This document shows, in pieces, positions 1-8,828 of a stretch of DNA of 64,000 nucleotides. Source of the DNA: Lachnospiraceae bacterium (GTDB lineage Bacteria > Bacillota > Clostridia > Lachnospirales > Lachnospiraceae); the NCBI GenBank assembly GCA_024697595.1, contig JAILFK010000010.1, positions 1 to 64,000 of the forward strand. The letters run 5' to 3'. The translations under genes were made by a program, and so were the position numbers. The notes below the pieces were generated by a model, which saw only the letters and a list, made by a program, of their open reading frames with translations, ran no database searches and was not told the origin of the DNA. Position 1 is the stretch's first letter. Every line of letters begins with the position of its first letter.

Positions 1-29
1 TAAGGCTAACTCTTTATGAGTTAGCCTTA
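1..29. terminator. Hairpin downstream of cheR, possible bidirectional terminator
   Basis: A perfect 12-bp inverted repeat (TAAGGCTAACTC / GAGTTAGCCTTA) with a 5-base loop lies just after the cheR stop. On the plus strand it is followed by GTTTTTATT, so it can end a plus-strand transcript. On the minus strand the base run that would make it a terminator for cheR lies outside the window. I read it as the end of the ispH-rpsA-cheR transcript, possibly shared with a convergent unit. Confidence 0.65.
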
Positions 30-41
30 GTTTTTATTATT

Positions 42-818
42 TTAGGATTCCTTTTCATAGAAGAATGAATATCTTCTCTTGTATCCCATATCTTTGTATC
101 TTGAAACCTGCTCGGTACTTCCAATAAACAAAATACCACCATCTTTTAAAGAATCAGCAAACTTCTGATACACCTCATCTTTCGCTTCATCTGTAAAATA
201 TATCAAAACATTTCTACAGACAATCATATCGCATTTTTTTGGATATGGATCCGACAAAAGATTATGTTCTTTAAATTCAACGCATTTTTTAATATCATCA
301 GATATCTGGTATGAATTGCCCACTTTTGTAAAATATTTCTTTTTATACTCGTCAGGTACATTTGCAATACTCTTCTCGGAATATAATCCCACTTTAGCTG
401 TGGCAATTACCTGCTTGTCTATATCTGTGGCATGAATTTTGATCTTTTTTAAATCTAAATGTTTTGACAATGCCATAACCAGTGAATATGGTTCATCACC
501 TGTTGAACAAGCAGCTGACCAAATATTTAAATTATCGCCAAACTTCTTCATCAGTTCAGGGACAAATTCATTTACCAACGAATCCCACTGCTCAGGGTTT
601 CTATAAAACTCTGAAACGTTAATGGTCAAGAAATTGACAAATTCATCAAACACATCTCTGTCAGTCTTTAACTTTTTTACATATGCATCATAAGATTCAC
701 ACTCATTTTTCTTGACTAATGAATCAATTCTACGACGCATCTGTTTTTCCTTGTAGGAACTCAAATCAATTTTAGTCAGTTTAAAAACTGAATCCTTGAA
801 AGCCTCATAATTATCCAT
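42..818 (-). CDS. cheR: Chemotaxis protein methyltransferase CheR
   Basis: CheR transfers methyl groups from S-adenosylmethionine to glutamates of chemoreceptors, opposing CheB. The 258 residues have the usual two parts: an N-terminal helical domain (about 1-75, with the basic KEKQMRRRI segment) and a Rossmann methyltransferase domain from about 85. The SAM-binding stretch reads NIWSAACSTGDEPYSL, and IVCRNVLIYF is the typical later motif. Start: ATG behind GAGGGGG with 9 bases spacing. It follows rpsA by 35 bp and is about 59 kb away from the cheB/cheA group, so it is probably co-transcribed with rpsA. No VWRF-type pentapeptide receptor-binding domain is visible. Confidence 0.95.
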   Translation of the reverse strand: MDNYEAFKDSVFKLTKIDLSSYKEKQMRRRIDSLVKKNECESYDAYVKKLKTDRDVFDEFVNFLTINVSEFYRNPEQWDSLVNEFVPELMKKFGDNLNIWSAACSTGDEPYSLVMALSKHLDLKKIKIHATDIDKQVIATAKVGLYSEKSIANVPDEYKKKYFTKVGNSYQISDDIKKCVEFKEHNLLSDPYPKKCDMIVCRNVLIYFTDEAKDEVYQKFADSLKDGGILFIGSTEQVSRYKDMGYKRRYSFFYEKES

Positions 819-853
819 ACTTATGTACCCCCTCAGGTTTTATACTTAAAGGA

Positions 854-1978
854 TTACTCCTCTTCAGTCTGAGCAGCTACCTCTTCAATATTTACGTCTG
901 CAACATCTGCATCGTCATCATCTTCAGGTGCTGTTAAAGCCTTGATACTAAGAGAAATCTTGTTGTCAGCTTCTCTAAACTCAACAACCTTTGCCTCTAC
1001 TTCCTGACCTTCCTTCAAAACATCAGAAGGCTTTTCAATATGCTCTTTTGCAATCTGTGATACATGAAGTAATGCATCTACTCCTGGAGCTAATTCTACG
1101 AAAGCACCAAAATCTGTCATTCTAGCAACTTTACCTTTTACCACATTGCCTACAGCAAACTTAGTAGAAGCATCCTTCCAAGGATTCTCATCCTCAAACT
1201 TCATACTAAGAGCAATCTTCTTATCATTGATTTCCTTAACGAAAACCTTAACTGTATCTCCAACCTTGAAAACCTTCTTAGGATTATCAACTCTACCCCA
1301 AGACATCTCAGAGATATGAAGAAGTCCATCAGCTCCACCTAAATCGATGAAAGCACCGTAATCTGTAATGTTCTTGATAGTACCTTCGATTACATCGCCA
1401 ACATTGATTGATGCAAACAACTTCTCAGCCATCTCATCCTTCTTAGCAACTAATAACTGCTTTCTGTCACCGATAATTCTTCTTCTTCTAGGATTGAATT
1501 CTGTAATAACAAATTCGATTTCCTGATCCTTATATTTATCTAAATCTTTCTCAAACTGATCTGATACAAGGCTTGCTGGAATAAAGATTTTTGACTCTTC
1601 AAACACAACACTTAATCCGCCCTTTAAAACCTGATCAACTTTTGCAGCGAGTACTTCACCATTTTCAAAAGCTTCCTCGAGCCTCTTGTTGCCCTTCTCA
1701 GCAGCAAGACGCTTGTAAGATAATAATACTTTGCTTTCGCTCTCGCTAACTTTTAATACAAGAGCATCAATTGTATCTCCAGCCTTAACCAAAGTTGTAA
1801 GGTCAGCGTTAGAATCATTTGTATACTCGTTACGAGTGATGATACCATCAAATTTAAAACCTAAATCTACAAAGATTTCATCTGGCTTAACATCGATAAT
1901 TGTACCTTCTACTACCTCTCCATTTCTTATTGTTTTGTCGTAATTGTCAATCATTTGTTCAAAGCTCATTTCTGACAT
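854..1978 (-). CDS. rpsA: S1 RNA-binding domain protein (ribosomal protein S1 homologue)
   Basis: Contains four S1/OB-fold RNA-binding repeats, at about 23-90, 105-175, 191-261 and 276-345. The third and fourth are the most canonical (DYGAFIDLGGADGLLHISEMSWG and DFGAFVELAPGVDALLHVS cores). A short acidic tail ends the protein. Start: I chose the ATG preceded by GAGGAGG at 9 bases, although a TTG 18 bases upstream is in frame; the chosen start gives 374 residues. That places the ribosome-binding site and the first codons inside the end of ispH, with a 20-bp overlap in a different frame, which suggests translational coupling. In several clostridia IspH and S1 are one fused polypeptide; here they are separate. 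The role is presumably mRNA binding at the 30S subunit, but four-domain Firmicutes S1 homologues are not always essential. Confidence 0.88.
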   Translation of the reverse strand: MSEMSFEQMIDNYDKTIRNGEVVEGTIIDVKPDEIFVDLGFKFDGIITRNEYTNDSNADLTTLVKAGDTIDALVLKVSESESKVLLSYKRLAAEKGNKRLEEAFENGEVLAAKVDQVLKGGLSVVFEESKIFIPASLVSDQFEKDLDKYKDQEIEFVITEFNPRRRRIIGDRKQLLVAKKDEMAEKLFASINVGDVIEGTIKNITDYGAFIDLGGADGLLHISEMSWGRVDNPKKVFKVGDTVKVFVKEINDKKIALSMKFEDENPWKDASTKFAVGNVVKGKVARMTDFGAFVELAPGVDALLHVSQIAKEHIEKPSDVLKEGQEVEAKVVEFREADNKISLSIKALTAPEDDDDADVADVNIEEVAAQTEEE

Positions 1979-2819
1979 ACTTTTGAACCTCCTCAATAAT
2001 TTTCTTTGGGGTGGAAGCCCCTGCGGTAATACCTACGTTGTCGATGGATTGCAGTACCGATAAGTCCAAATCATCCTTTGTCTGTATATAGTAAGTATCT
2101 TCACATTCCCTTTTGCATATTTCGAATAACTTCTGAGTATTAGAACTATTTTTACCACCAATGACAATCATGGCATCAACATTTTTTGATATTTCAGATG
2201 CCTCTACTTGTCTTACCTCAGTAGCATTACAGATAGTATTCAAAACAAGTATATCATACCCTTTTTCGCTTATTATTTCAACTAAATCTTGAAATTTAGT
2301 GTGATTATATGTGGTTTGTGAAACCATACAAATATTTTTATCTTTTATTCCCTCTAAAAAGGATAAATCTGTGTCATTAGAAATAACTTTATAATCATTT
2401 CCATTTATCCATCCAACTATGCCTTCAACCTCTGGATGATTTGGGTTTCCAACCACCAAAATATAATATCCTTTGCTGGAGTAATCCCTGACATAATTAT
2501 GAATTTTTTTGACAAATGGGCAGGTGGCATCAACCACTTGAAAGCCTGATTTTTCAAGGTTATCCTGCTCTATCTTTGTGGTGCCATGAGAACGTATAAT
2601 CACAATTCCAGGCTCTAAAGAAGACACATCTGCCCCCTCTTCTATAACATCCACTCCCTGGTCTTTAAACTCATTTACCACTTCTTCATTGTGTATGATT
2701 GGACCGTAAGTATATATTTTGCTCTGAGAATTATTATTTTGAATCTGTTCGTTTACGGTATCGACAGCCCTTTTTACTCCAAAACAAAATCCTGCACTTT
2801 TTGCCAGCTTAATATTCAT
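1959..2819 (-). CDS. ispH: 4-Hydroxy-3-methylbut-2-enyl diphosphate reductase IspH
   Basis: Last enzyme of the methylerythritol phosphate route: reduces HMBPP to IPP and DMAPP using a 4Fe-4S cluster. The three cluster cysteines are visible in their usual contexts: C12 in GFCFGVKRAV, the Cys of VDATCPFVKKIH, and the Cys of NTICNATEVRQ. The length (286 residues) is normal for a stand-alone IspH. Start: the ATG behind GTGGAG; an upstream TTG in the same frame lacks a better site. The 3' end overlaps the start of rpsA. With uppS, dxr and ispG elsewhere in the window, this organism uses the MEP pathway. Confidence 0.96.
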   Translation of the reverse strand: MNIKLAKSAGFCFGVKRAVDTVNEQIQNNNSQSKIYTYGPIIHNEEVVNEFKDQGVDVIEEGADVSSLEPGIVIIRSHGTTKIEQDNLEKSGFQVVDATCPFVKKIHNYVRDYSSKGYYILVVGNPNHPEVEGIVGWINGNDYKVISNDTDLSFLEGIKDKNICMVSQTTYNHTKFQDLVEIISEKGYDILVLNTICNATEVRQVEASEISKNVDAMIVIGGKNSSNTQKLFEICKRECEDTYYIQTKDDLDLSVLQSIDNVGITAGASTPKKIIEEVQKYVRNEL

Positions 2820-2852
2820 AATATAATCTCCACGAATTAAATTATTCAAATC

Positions 2853-3509
2853 TTATTTACATAAATCTACTATAGCAACCACAACTTCTTCTATAGTCAT
2901 ATCTGACGAATCAACCAAAATCGCATCATCAGCTTGCTTTAAAGGTGCTATATCTCTATGCATATCGCGATAATCCCTCTCACTGATATCCTTTTTGATA
3001 TCCTCTAAATTAGGATTTTCACCCTTTTCCACAAGTTCCTTGTATCTTCTATCGGCTCTACAATCTACACTTGCAGTAAGATACACCTTCACCTGCGCAT
3101 TGGGCAACACGCAAGTTCCAATATCTCTACCATCCATAATCACATCTGATTTTGCAGCCAAGTCTCTTTGTAAAGATAATAATTTCGAGCGTACACATCC
3201 ATATACACTTGTAGCGGAAGCCATATTTCCAACTTCCTCTTTTCTAATTTCTTTAGATACATTCTCACCATTTAAAATAACCTGCTGAGCTTGATTTTCG
3301 TATACGATCTCAACATTTATATCATCTAATACGGCCTCGATAGACTTCTCATCCGAAGATGATATATTATGATTCAACAAATACAAAGCAATAGCTCTGT
3401 ACATTGCCCCTGTATCTACATAGATATATCCCAATTTTGCTGCAACCGCCTTGGCGATTGTACTTTTACCAGCTCCAGCCGGCCCATCAATTGCTACATT
3501 CATAGACAT
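2853..3509 (-). CDS. cmk: Cytidylate kinase
   Basis: Phosphorylates CMP and dCMP with ATP. The P-loop GPAGAGKST lies at the N-terminus (residues 7-15 from the chosen start), followed by the YVDTGAMYRA and GRDIGTCVLPNA motifs and the RRYKEL / RDYRDMHR lid region. Start: the ATG preceded by GGAGG at 8 bases. Another ATG 15 bases upstream forms a TAATG overlap with the previous gene but has no good site of its own. The order cmk-ispH-rpsA is common in Firmicutes. Confidence 0.96.
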   Translation of the reverse strand: MSMNVAIDGPAGAGKSTIAKAVAAKLGYIYVDTGAMYRAIALYLLNHNISSSDEKSIEAVLDDINVEIVYENQAQQVILNGENVSKEIRKEEVGNMASATSVYGCVRSKLLSLQRDLAAKSDVIMDGRDIGTCVLPNAQVKVYLTASVDCRADRRYKELVEKGENPNLEDIKKDISERDYRDMHRDIAPLKQADDAILVDSSDMTIEEVVVAIVDLCK

Positions 3510-3523
3510 TTTCACTACCTCCA

Positions 3524-4783
3524 TTAATCTATAATACTACTTCCGGCCAAATAACCTGTGGACCAGGCAATCTGTAAATTAAATCCACCAGTCAAAGCAT
3601 CTAAATCCAACAGTTCACCCACCACGTATAAGCCTTTTACCTTTTTCGTCTCCATGGTAGAAGGATTAATCTCCTTGATGCCAACTCCACCTTGTGTGAC
3701 AATAGCTTCTTTGAAACCTCTTGTATCTATAATTGTCATTGGAAAATGTTTCATAACATTTACCATATTTTCTCTTTGTTGCCTAGTGATACTATTTATA
3801 ACAGTATTTTCATCTATTCCAGCCAAGTCCAAAAATACCGATGACATTTTATTTGGCAAAATATGAGGAATTATGGACTTTATCTGTTTGTTTTGATTTT
3901 CATCAAACTCTCTCAACAATCTCTTATCCAACTGTTCAGCGCTAAGAGCCGGCTTTAAATCAATATATGCCTTTAATTCCCCTGGTAAATATTTAGAAAT
4001 ATAACTGCTAGCCGATAGAACTATCGGTCCGCTTATTCCAAAATGAGTAAAAAGCATTTCACCGAAATCCTCATATAATTTCTTATTACCATTGAATATG
4101 CTAATAGATACATTTTTCAATGATAGACCTTGTAAAAATGGTATGTAGCCTTCCTTTGTGACAAGCGGCACCAAAGCAGGTCTAATATCTGTCACCTTAA
4201 GTCCCAACTTCTTTGCCAATTTATATCCATTGCCATCGGAGCCAGTTGTCTGATATGAATTACCACCATTGGCCAAAATTACATTATCGCAGTTTAGTAC
4301 GTCGCCATTTTTTAATCTGACGCCAATTATTTTTCTAATATATTTAGATTTTTCATTTTCAAAATAATCTTCAGTCAAAATCTCTGACACAAAGGTGTGT
4401 AAAAAAACTTTTACACCTTTTGATTTCATTGATTTTTCCAAAGTCTTAATAACATCAGAGGAATGATCGCTAACAGGAAATGCTCTATTACCCCTCTCGA
4501 TTTTATATGGCATACCAGCCTTTTCAAAAAAATCCAACACATCTGAGTTGGTAAATGTATAAAAAGCACTATACATAAACTTTTTATTAGAAACCACAGC
4601 TTCAAAAACATCTTCAATATCACTGGCATTAGTAAAATTGCATCTGCCCTTGCCTGTGATATATATTTTTTTGCCAAGCTTCTCATTGGATTCAAGAAGT
4701 ATAACCTCATTGCCAGCATCAGCAGCCGCAATTGCTGACATCATGCCCGAAGCACCTCCTCCAACAACTATAACCTTACTCAT
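3524..4783 (-). CDS. HI0933-family flavoprotein (BaiN/YhiN-type NAD(P)/FAD oxidoreductase)
   Basis: A 419-residue flavoprotein of the HI0933/YhiN family. The FAD dinucleotide-binding fold opens the protein (VIVVGGGASGMMSA), followed by the family signature GKGRCNFTNA and a C-terminal FAD motif (GLYVVGELLDLDALTGGFN). Substrate is not known for most members; some gut relatives have been named BaiN for bile-acid metabolism, but I see nothing here that points to that reaction. Start: ATG behind AGGTGATG. The first codons overlap the end of the RpiR-type regulator by 8 bp, so the two are coupled. Confidence 0.88.
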   Translation of the reverse strand: MSKVIVVGGGASGMMSAIAAADAGNEVILLESNEKLGKKIYITGKGRCNFTNASDIEDVFEAVVSNKKFMYSAFYTFTNSDVLDFFEKAGMPYKIERGNRAFPVSDHSSDVIKTLEKSMKSKGVKVFLHTFVSEILTEDYFENEKSKYIRKIIGVRLKNGDVLNCDNVILANGGNSYQTTGSDGNGYKLAKKLGLKVTDIRPALVPLVTKEGYIPFLQGLSLKNVSISIFNGNKKLYEDFGEMLFTHFGISGPIVLSASSYISKYLPGELKAYIDLKPALSAEQLDKRLLREFDENQNKQIKSIIPHILPNKMSSVFLDLAGIDENTVINSITRQQRENMVNVMKHFPMTIIDTRGFKEAIVTQGGVGIKEINPSTMETKKVKGLYVVGELLDLDALTGGFNLQIAWSTGYLAGSSIID

Positions 4784-5702
4784 TATCATCACCTATTTTT
4801 GCATATCGCATTTTTAGCGAATCATCAATTTGGTCAATCTCATCACTCTCATAAATCTGATATTCATCCCATATCTGTTCAAGTTTTTCTAAGGTATCCG
4901 CAACCTCTTCCTGTTTTTTCATTGTAAGCGCTACAATAAGAGCATTTATCACACTTAGAGGCGCAACTAATGAATCACAAATTGAAGCCATATCACTCAG
5001 GGCTATCAAATTGCAAGATGAATATAGATTCATTGGTGAATGAACACTATCTGTCAAGGTGATAACCTTGGCGTTTCTATTGTTGGCAAATTCCAAGGCC
5101 TTTAGAGTTCTCATGGAATATCTCGGGAAACTGATACCAATAATCAAGTCCTGCTCATTCATATGAATCATCTGTTCAAAAATTTCACTAGGACTAGTTG
5201 TTTCAAGCAAAATAACATTTTCAAACATTAAATTTAAATAAAAAGATAAAAATTGAGCCAAAGGTGCACAGCTTCTAATTCCAATAATGTAGATTTTTCT
5301 TGCAGAGTTAATTAACCCAACAGCTTGTTCGAAAACTTCCTCGTTAATATTTTCCATAGTTTCATGGATTTTTTGTGCATCCGATGCAAGAACTGATTCA
5401 AGCACATTATTCTTTTGAATTCTACCATAGGTAACTTCCATTCTCTGGACTGAGTTTAATTTATTACGAACAGTCTCCTCCAATGCCTTTTGAAACTCAG
5501 GATATCCCTTATACCCCAAAAACATTGCAAATCTAACTACTGTAGACTCACTTACTCCAACCACTTCACCAAGCTTTGCTGCAGTTAAAAAAGCTGCCTT
5601 GTCATAATTGTCAGTAATATAATTTGTAAGGAGTTTCTGTCCTTTACTCATGGATTTATACATCTCATTTAATTTATTATGTAGATCGTTTGTATTTTGC
5701 AT
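4776..5702 (-). CDS. MurR/RpiR-family transcriptional regulator
   Basis: An N-terminal RpiR helix-turn-helix (about residues 1-80, with AAKLGEVVGVSESTVVRFAMFLGYKGYPEFQ, typical of the family) is followed by a SIS sugar-phosphate binding domain (about 125-260; IYIIGIRSCAPLA and LIIGISFPRYSMRT). Such regulators usually respond to a phosphorylated sugar. No sugar gene is adjacent, so the ligand cannot be inferred. Start: the ATG preceded by GGAG at 6 bases rather than any codon further upstream; 308 residues. It is the first gene of the unit that continues through the flavoprotein, cmk, ispH, rpsA and cheR. Confidence 0.9.
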   Translation of the reverse strand: MQNTNDLHNKLNEMYKSMSKGQKLLTNYITDNYDKAAFLTAAKLGEVVGVSESTVVRFAMFLGYKGYPEFQKALEETVRNKLNSVQRMEVTYGRIQKNNVLESVLASDAQKIHETMENINEEVFEQAVGLINSARKIYIIGIRSCAPLAQFLSFYLNLMFENVILLETTSPSEIFEQMIHMNEQDLIIGISFPRYSMRTLKALEFANNRNAKVITLTDSVHSPMNLYSSCNLIALSDMASICDSLVAPLSVINALIVALTMKKQEEVADTLEKLEQIWDEYQIYESDEIDQIDDSLKMRYAKIGDDNE

Positions 5703-5765
5703 ATTTCGCTCCATTAAAATCTTATTCAAAAAATAATATAACCCAAATCTCTCCAAAGTATAAAT

Positions 5766-5771
5766 ATTATA
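5766..5771 (-). promoter_or_regulatory. Extended -10 promoter candidate for the rpiR-cmk-ispH unit
   Basis: The minus strand reads TTTGGTATAAT, an extended -10 element (TGnTATAAT) 63 bases before the rpiR start. No -35 hexamer is recognisable at 17-18 bases because that space is occupied by the terminator of the preceding operon. The call rests on the -10 alone. Confidence 0.4.
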
Positions 5772-5772
5772 C

Positions 5773-5807
5773 CAAAAAAAATCCATCGGTGTTATAAAAC
5801 ACCGATG
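5773..5807 (-). terminator. Rho-independent terminator of the decarboxylase operon
   Basis: On the minus strand a 10-bp perfect stem (CATCGGTGTT / AACACCGATG, 4-base loop) is followed by GGATTTTTTTT. It lies 30 bp after the stop of the oadA-like gene and ends the five-gene operon. Confidence 0.9.
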
Positions 5808-5837
5808 AATTCAATTATACTACTTAAATTAATAAAT

Positions 5838-7256
5838 TTAAACTGGATATGCACCATTTTTTGTATCTGCTGCAGCTGGATCAATCTTGGTCTGCTGTGC
5901 TTCACGATACTTGAAGAAATCTGTGGCAACCTTTGGGAAAAGTGCATAAGTAAGCACATCCTCATCCTGTTGTTTCCACTGCTTCATCTCTTCCTCAAAC
6001 TTAGCAAGTCCTGGCTCGATCAAATCAGCTGGACGACAAGTAATAGCATTAACCTTGTCCTCTCCTAATACCTTGTCAACTACATCTGGGTTGAAAGGCT
6101 TAACTGTCTGTCCGTATTTACCAAGTAAGATATCCTTTGTCTCCTTTGTAGCAACCTTGTATCTCTCACCCATCAATACATTAAATACAGCCTGTGTACC
6201 AACGATCTGAGATGAAGGTGTAACTAGAGGTGGCTCACCTAAATCCTTACGAACTCTAGGAATCTCCTTTAATACCTCATCATACTTATCCTCAGCATTC
6301 TGCTCCTTTAACTGAGAAACCATGTTTGAAAGCATACCACCAGGTACCTGGTAACGAAGTGTATTGATATTAACTCCCATAACCTTTGTATTCATAAGAC
6401 CGCTCTCTAAGCACTCTTCTCTGTAAGGTCTGAAGTAATCAGCAATCTCTGTAAGCTTCTCCTGATCCAATCCTGTATCATAAGCTGTTCCCTTGAATGT
6501 CTCTACCATAACCTCTGTAGCTGGCTGAGATGTTCCAAGAGCAAATGGAGAAATAGCTGTATCGATAATATCGCATCCTGCCTCAACTGCCTTCATATAT
6601 GTCATTGAAGCCACACCTGAAGTGTAATGAGTATGTAAATCGATAGGAATTGAAGCACCTTCTTTCAATGCTGTAACAAGCTCTGTAGCCTTGTATGGAA
6701 CCAAAAGTCCAGCCATATCCTTGATACAGATTGAATCAGCACCCATCTCCTCAATTTTTCTAGCCATATCTCTCCAATAATCAAGAGTATAGGCATCTCC
6801 TAATGTATAAGACAATGCAACTTGTGCATGTCCACCTTCCTTCTTACAAGCATTAACAGCTGTCTCAAGGTTTCTAACATCATTTAAACAGTCAAAAATT
6901 CTAATGATATCAATACCATTTGCAATAGACTTCTGAACGAAGTACTCAACTACATCATCTGGGTACTGAGAATATCCCAAAATATTTTGTCCTCTGAAAA
7001 GCATCTGAAGCTTTGTGTTCTTAAATCCTTTACGAAGCTTACGAAGTCTCTCCCATGGATCCTCCTTTAAGAATCTAAGGGATGCATCAAATGTAGCTCC
7101 ACCCCAACACTCAACAGCATGATAACCAACCTGATCCATCTTCTCAATGATTGGTAACATCTCATCAGTAGGCATTCTTGTCGCAATAAGTGACTGGTGA
7201 GCATCTCTTAATATTGTCTCTGTAATTTTTACAGGTCTCTTAATTTCTTCTGCCAT
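5838..7256 (-). CDS. Oxaloacetate decarboxylase alpha / 5S-type carboxyltransferase subunit
   Basis: Pyruvate/oxaloacetate carboxyltransferase domain that moves CO2 between oxaloacetate and biotin. The TIM-barrel active-site signatures are present: RDAHQS (D18, H20), FRGQNILGY (about 88-95), the lysine expected to be carbamylated (K179 in CIKDMAG) and the metal-binding histidines H208 and H210 in DLHTH. A conserved PycB/OadA helical domain follows to residue 472. There is no fused biotin domain: the carrier is the separate 119-residue protein in this operon, as in the 5S subunit of propionibacterial transcarboxylase and in PycB-type proteins. Start: ATG with AGGAGG at 5 bases. Last gene of the cluster, followed by a strong terminator. 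Confidence 0.92.
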   Translation of the reverse strand: MAEEIKRPVKITETILRDAHQSLIATRMPTDEMLPIIEKMDQVGYHAVECWGGATFDASLRFLKEDPWERLRKLRKGFKNTKLQMLFRGQNILGYSQYPDDVVEYFVQKSIANGIDIIRIFDCLNDVRNLETAVNACKKEGGHAQVALSYTLGDAYTLDYWRDMARKIEEMGADSICIKDMAGLLVPYKATELVTALKEGASIPIDLHTHYTSGVASMTYMKAVEAGCDIIDTAISPFALGTSQPATEVMVETFKGTAYDTGLDQEKLTEIADYFRPYREECLESGLMNTKVMGVNINTLRYQVPGGMLSNMVSQLKEQNAEDKYDEVLKEIPRVRKDLGEPPLVTPSSQIVGTQAVFNVLMGERYKVATKETKDILLGKYGQTVKPFNPDVVDKVLGEDKVNAITCRPADLIEPGLAKFEEEMKQWKQQDEDVLTYALFPKVATDFFKYREAQQTKIDPAAADTKNGAYPV

Positions 7257-7271
7257 ATCTTCCTCCTTGTG

Positions 7272-8420
7272 TTATACACCGAATATCGCCATAAATACAC
7301 CAGCTGCTACGGCAGTACCAATAACTCCCGCCACATTTGGTCCCATGGCATGCATTAATAGGAAGTTTGTAGGATCTTCCTCTGCTCCAACCTTTTGAGA
7401 TACACGAGCAGCCATAGGCACCGCAGAAACTCCTGCAGAACCAATAAGTGGATTAATCTTACCATGTGTCAAATGACACAGTAATTTACCAAATAGAACA
7501 CCTGCTGCTGTACCAAAGGCAAAAGCAACAAGTCCTAAAATAACAATTTTAATGGTTGTTATATTCAAGAAAGCCTCTCCACTGGTTGAAGCACCAACGG
7601 ATGTACCCAAAAGTATAACTACTATATACATCAATGCATTTGAGGCAGTCTCCGACAACTGTCGAACAACACCACATTCTCTGAATAAGTTACCAAGCAT
7701 AAGCATACCTACAAGTGGTGCTGTTGTTGGTAAAATCAAACATACAATAATTGTAACAACGATTGGAAAAAGAATCTTCTCAAGTTTTGATACAGGACGT
7801 AAATTGTCCATCTTGATCTGTCTTTCCTTCTTTGTTGTAAACAACTTCATAATTGGTGGCTGAATAATTGGAACTAAGGCCATATATGAATAGGCCGCCA
7901 CCGCAATAGGCCCCATCAAACTACTCTGGCCTAACTTACCCGCCAGGAATATGGACGTGGGTCCATCAGCTCCACCAATGATAGATACAGCCGCTGCTGA
8001 TTGATCATTGAATCCAAGTAAAATAGCCAAAAGGTATGCACTAAAGATACCAAACTGAGCTGCAGCTCCCAGCAAGAAACTTATTGGATTCGCAATAAGT
8101 GGACCAAAGTCTGTCATCGCACCAACTCCCAAGAAAATAAGAGAAGGCAAAATAGACCATTCATCTAAAGTATAAAAATAATATAATAATCCGCCGACGC
8201 CATTTGATGTCTCTTCAGGCGACGCAATAATGTCAGGGTAAATATTTACCAAAAGCATACCGAATGCAATTGGAACCAAAAGTAATGGCTCAAACCCTTT
8301 CTTAATTGCCAAGTATAAGAATACACATGCAACACCGATCATAATAAAGTTCTTATAATCTAAGTTTGCAAATGCAGTCTGCGAAAGGAGACGGCTTAAC
8401 GTTTCAGTAACGTAACTCAT
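7272..8420 (-). CDS. Na+-translocating decarboxylase beta subunit
   Basis: Integral membrane subunit (382 residues, about 10 hydrophobic segments) of the OadB/GcdB/MmdB family, which decarboxylates carboxybiotin and pumps Na+ outward. The essential region around D152 (IIGGADGPTSIFLAGKLG) matches the family's re-entrant segment, and the C-terminal NVAGVIGTAVAAG motif is also conserved. Start: ATG with AGGAGG at 8 bases. It is embedded between the biotin carrier and the 5S-type subunit. Which carboxylic acid drives the pump is not decided by this subunit, because beta subunits are shared between oxaloacetate, methylmalonyl-CoA, glutaconyl-CoA and malonate systems. Confidence 0.95.
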   Translation of the reverse strand: MSYVTETLSRLLSQTAFANLDYKNFIMIGVACVFLYLAIKKGFEPLLLVPIAFGMLLVNIYPDIIASPEETSNGVGGLLYYFYTLDEWSILPSLIFLGVGAMTDFGPLIANPISFLLGAAAQFGIFSAYLLAILLGFNDQSAAAVSIIGGADGPTSIFLAGKLGQSSLMGPIAVAAYSYMALVPIIQPPIMKLFTTKKERQIKMDNLRPVSKLEKILFPIVVTIIVCLILPTTAPLVGMLMLGNLFRECGVVRQLSETASNALMYIVVILLGTSVGASTSGEAFLNITTIKIVILGLVAFAFGTAAGVLFGKLLCHLTHGKINPLIGSAGVSAVPMAARVSQKVGAEEDPTNFLLMHAMGPNVAGVIGTAVAAGVFMAIFGV

Positions 8421-8452
8421 AAAAACTTCCTCCTAGAAAATAAGTAACTAAT

Positions 8453-8812
8453 TTATGCGTTCAATGTTGCGAGCAAAGCTCCAGCCTCAACTGACTGTCC
8501 CTCTGATACGTCGATTGTTGCAACAGTTCCATCCTTTGGTGCAACAACAGGTGTTTCCATCTTCATAACCTCAAGAACTAAAACTGTATCTCCAGCCTTT
8601 ACGCTCTGTCCAACTGAAGCTTCAATCTTGAACACCTTTCCAGCTGCTCCCGCTTCAATCTTCTCATTTCCAGCTGCGCCAGATGCCTTTGATGCTGCAG
8701 CCTTTGGTGCTGCGGCTGCTGGAGCTGCTGCAGGGATAGATGGTGTAGAACCTGTCTCTTCCACTGTTACATCATATGCTTTTCCATTTACTGTAATTGT
8801 ATAACTTTTCAT
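8453..8812 (-). CDS. Biotin carboxyl carrier protein of the Na+-pump complex
   Basis: A 119-residue carrier with three parts: a short N-terminal beta region (1-20), a flexible Ala/Pro-rich linker (about 25-47), and a biotinyl domain (48-119) carrying the biotinylation signature EVMKMETP with K84 as the modified lysine. It resembles the 1.3S subunit of transcarboxylase and the gamma/delta carriers of Na+-pumping decarboxylases. Start: ATG with AGGAGG at 8 bases. Function: shuttle the carboxyl group from the carboxyltransferase subunits to the membrane beta subunit. Confidence 0.95.
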   Translation of the reverse strand: MKSYTITVNGKAYDVTVEETGSTPSIPAAAPAAAAPKAAASKASGAAGNEKIEAGAAGKVFKIEASVGQSVKAGDTVLVLEVMKMETPVVAPKDGTVATIDVSEGQSVEAGALLATLNA

Positions 8813-8828
8813 TAATTCGTCCTCCTAA

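Noticed and set aside
1731..1943. Plus-strand open frames inside rpsA, pnp, infB, polC, cheA and other genes
   Set aside because: They are opposite-strand shadows of well-conserved genes, lack ribosome-binding sites and show composition expected from antisense reading.
3509..3524. Upstream starts for cmk, frr, tsf, rpsB, bactofilin and the SwrB-region 108-residue gene
   Set aside because: In each case the longer start would place the GGAGG sequence inside the coding region; the downstream ATG has ideal spacing.
5784..5807. Hairpin at the end of the decarboxylase operon as an operator for the RpiR regulator
   Set aside because: A T-run of eight follows the stem on the transcribed strand, which makes a terminator the simpler reading, although dual use cannot be excluded.
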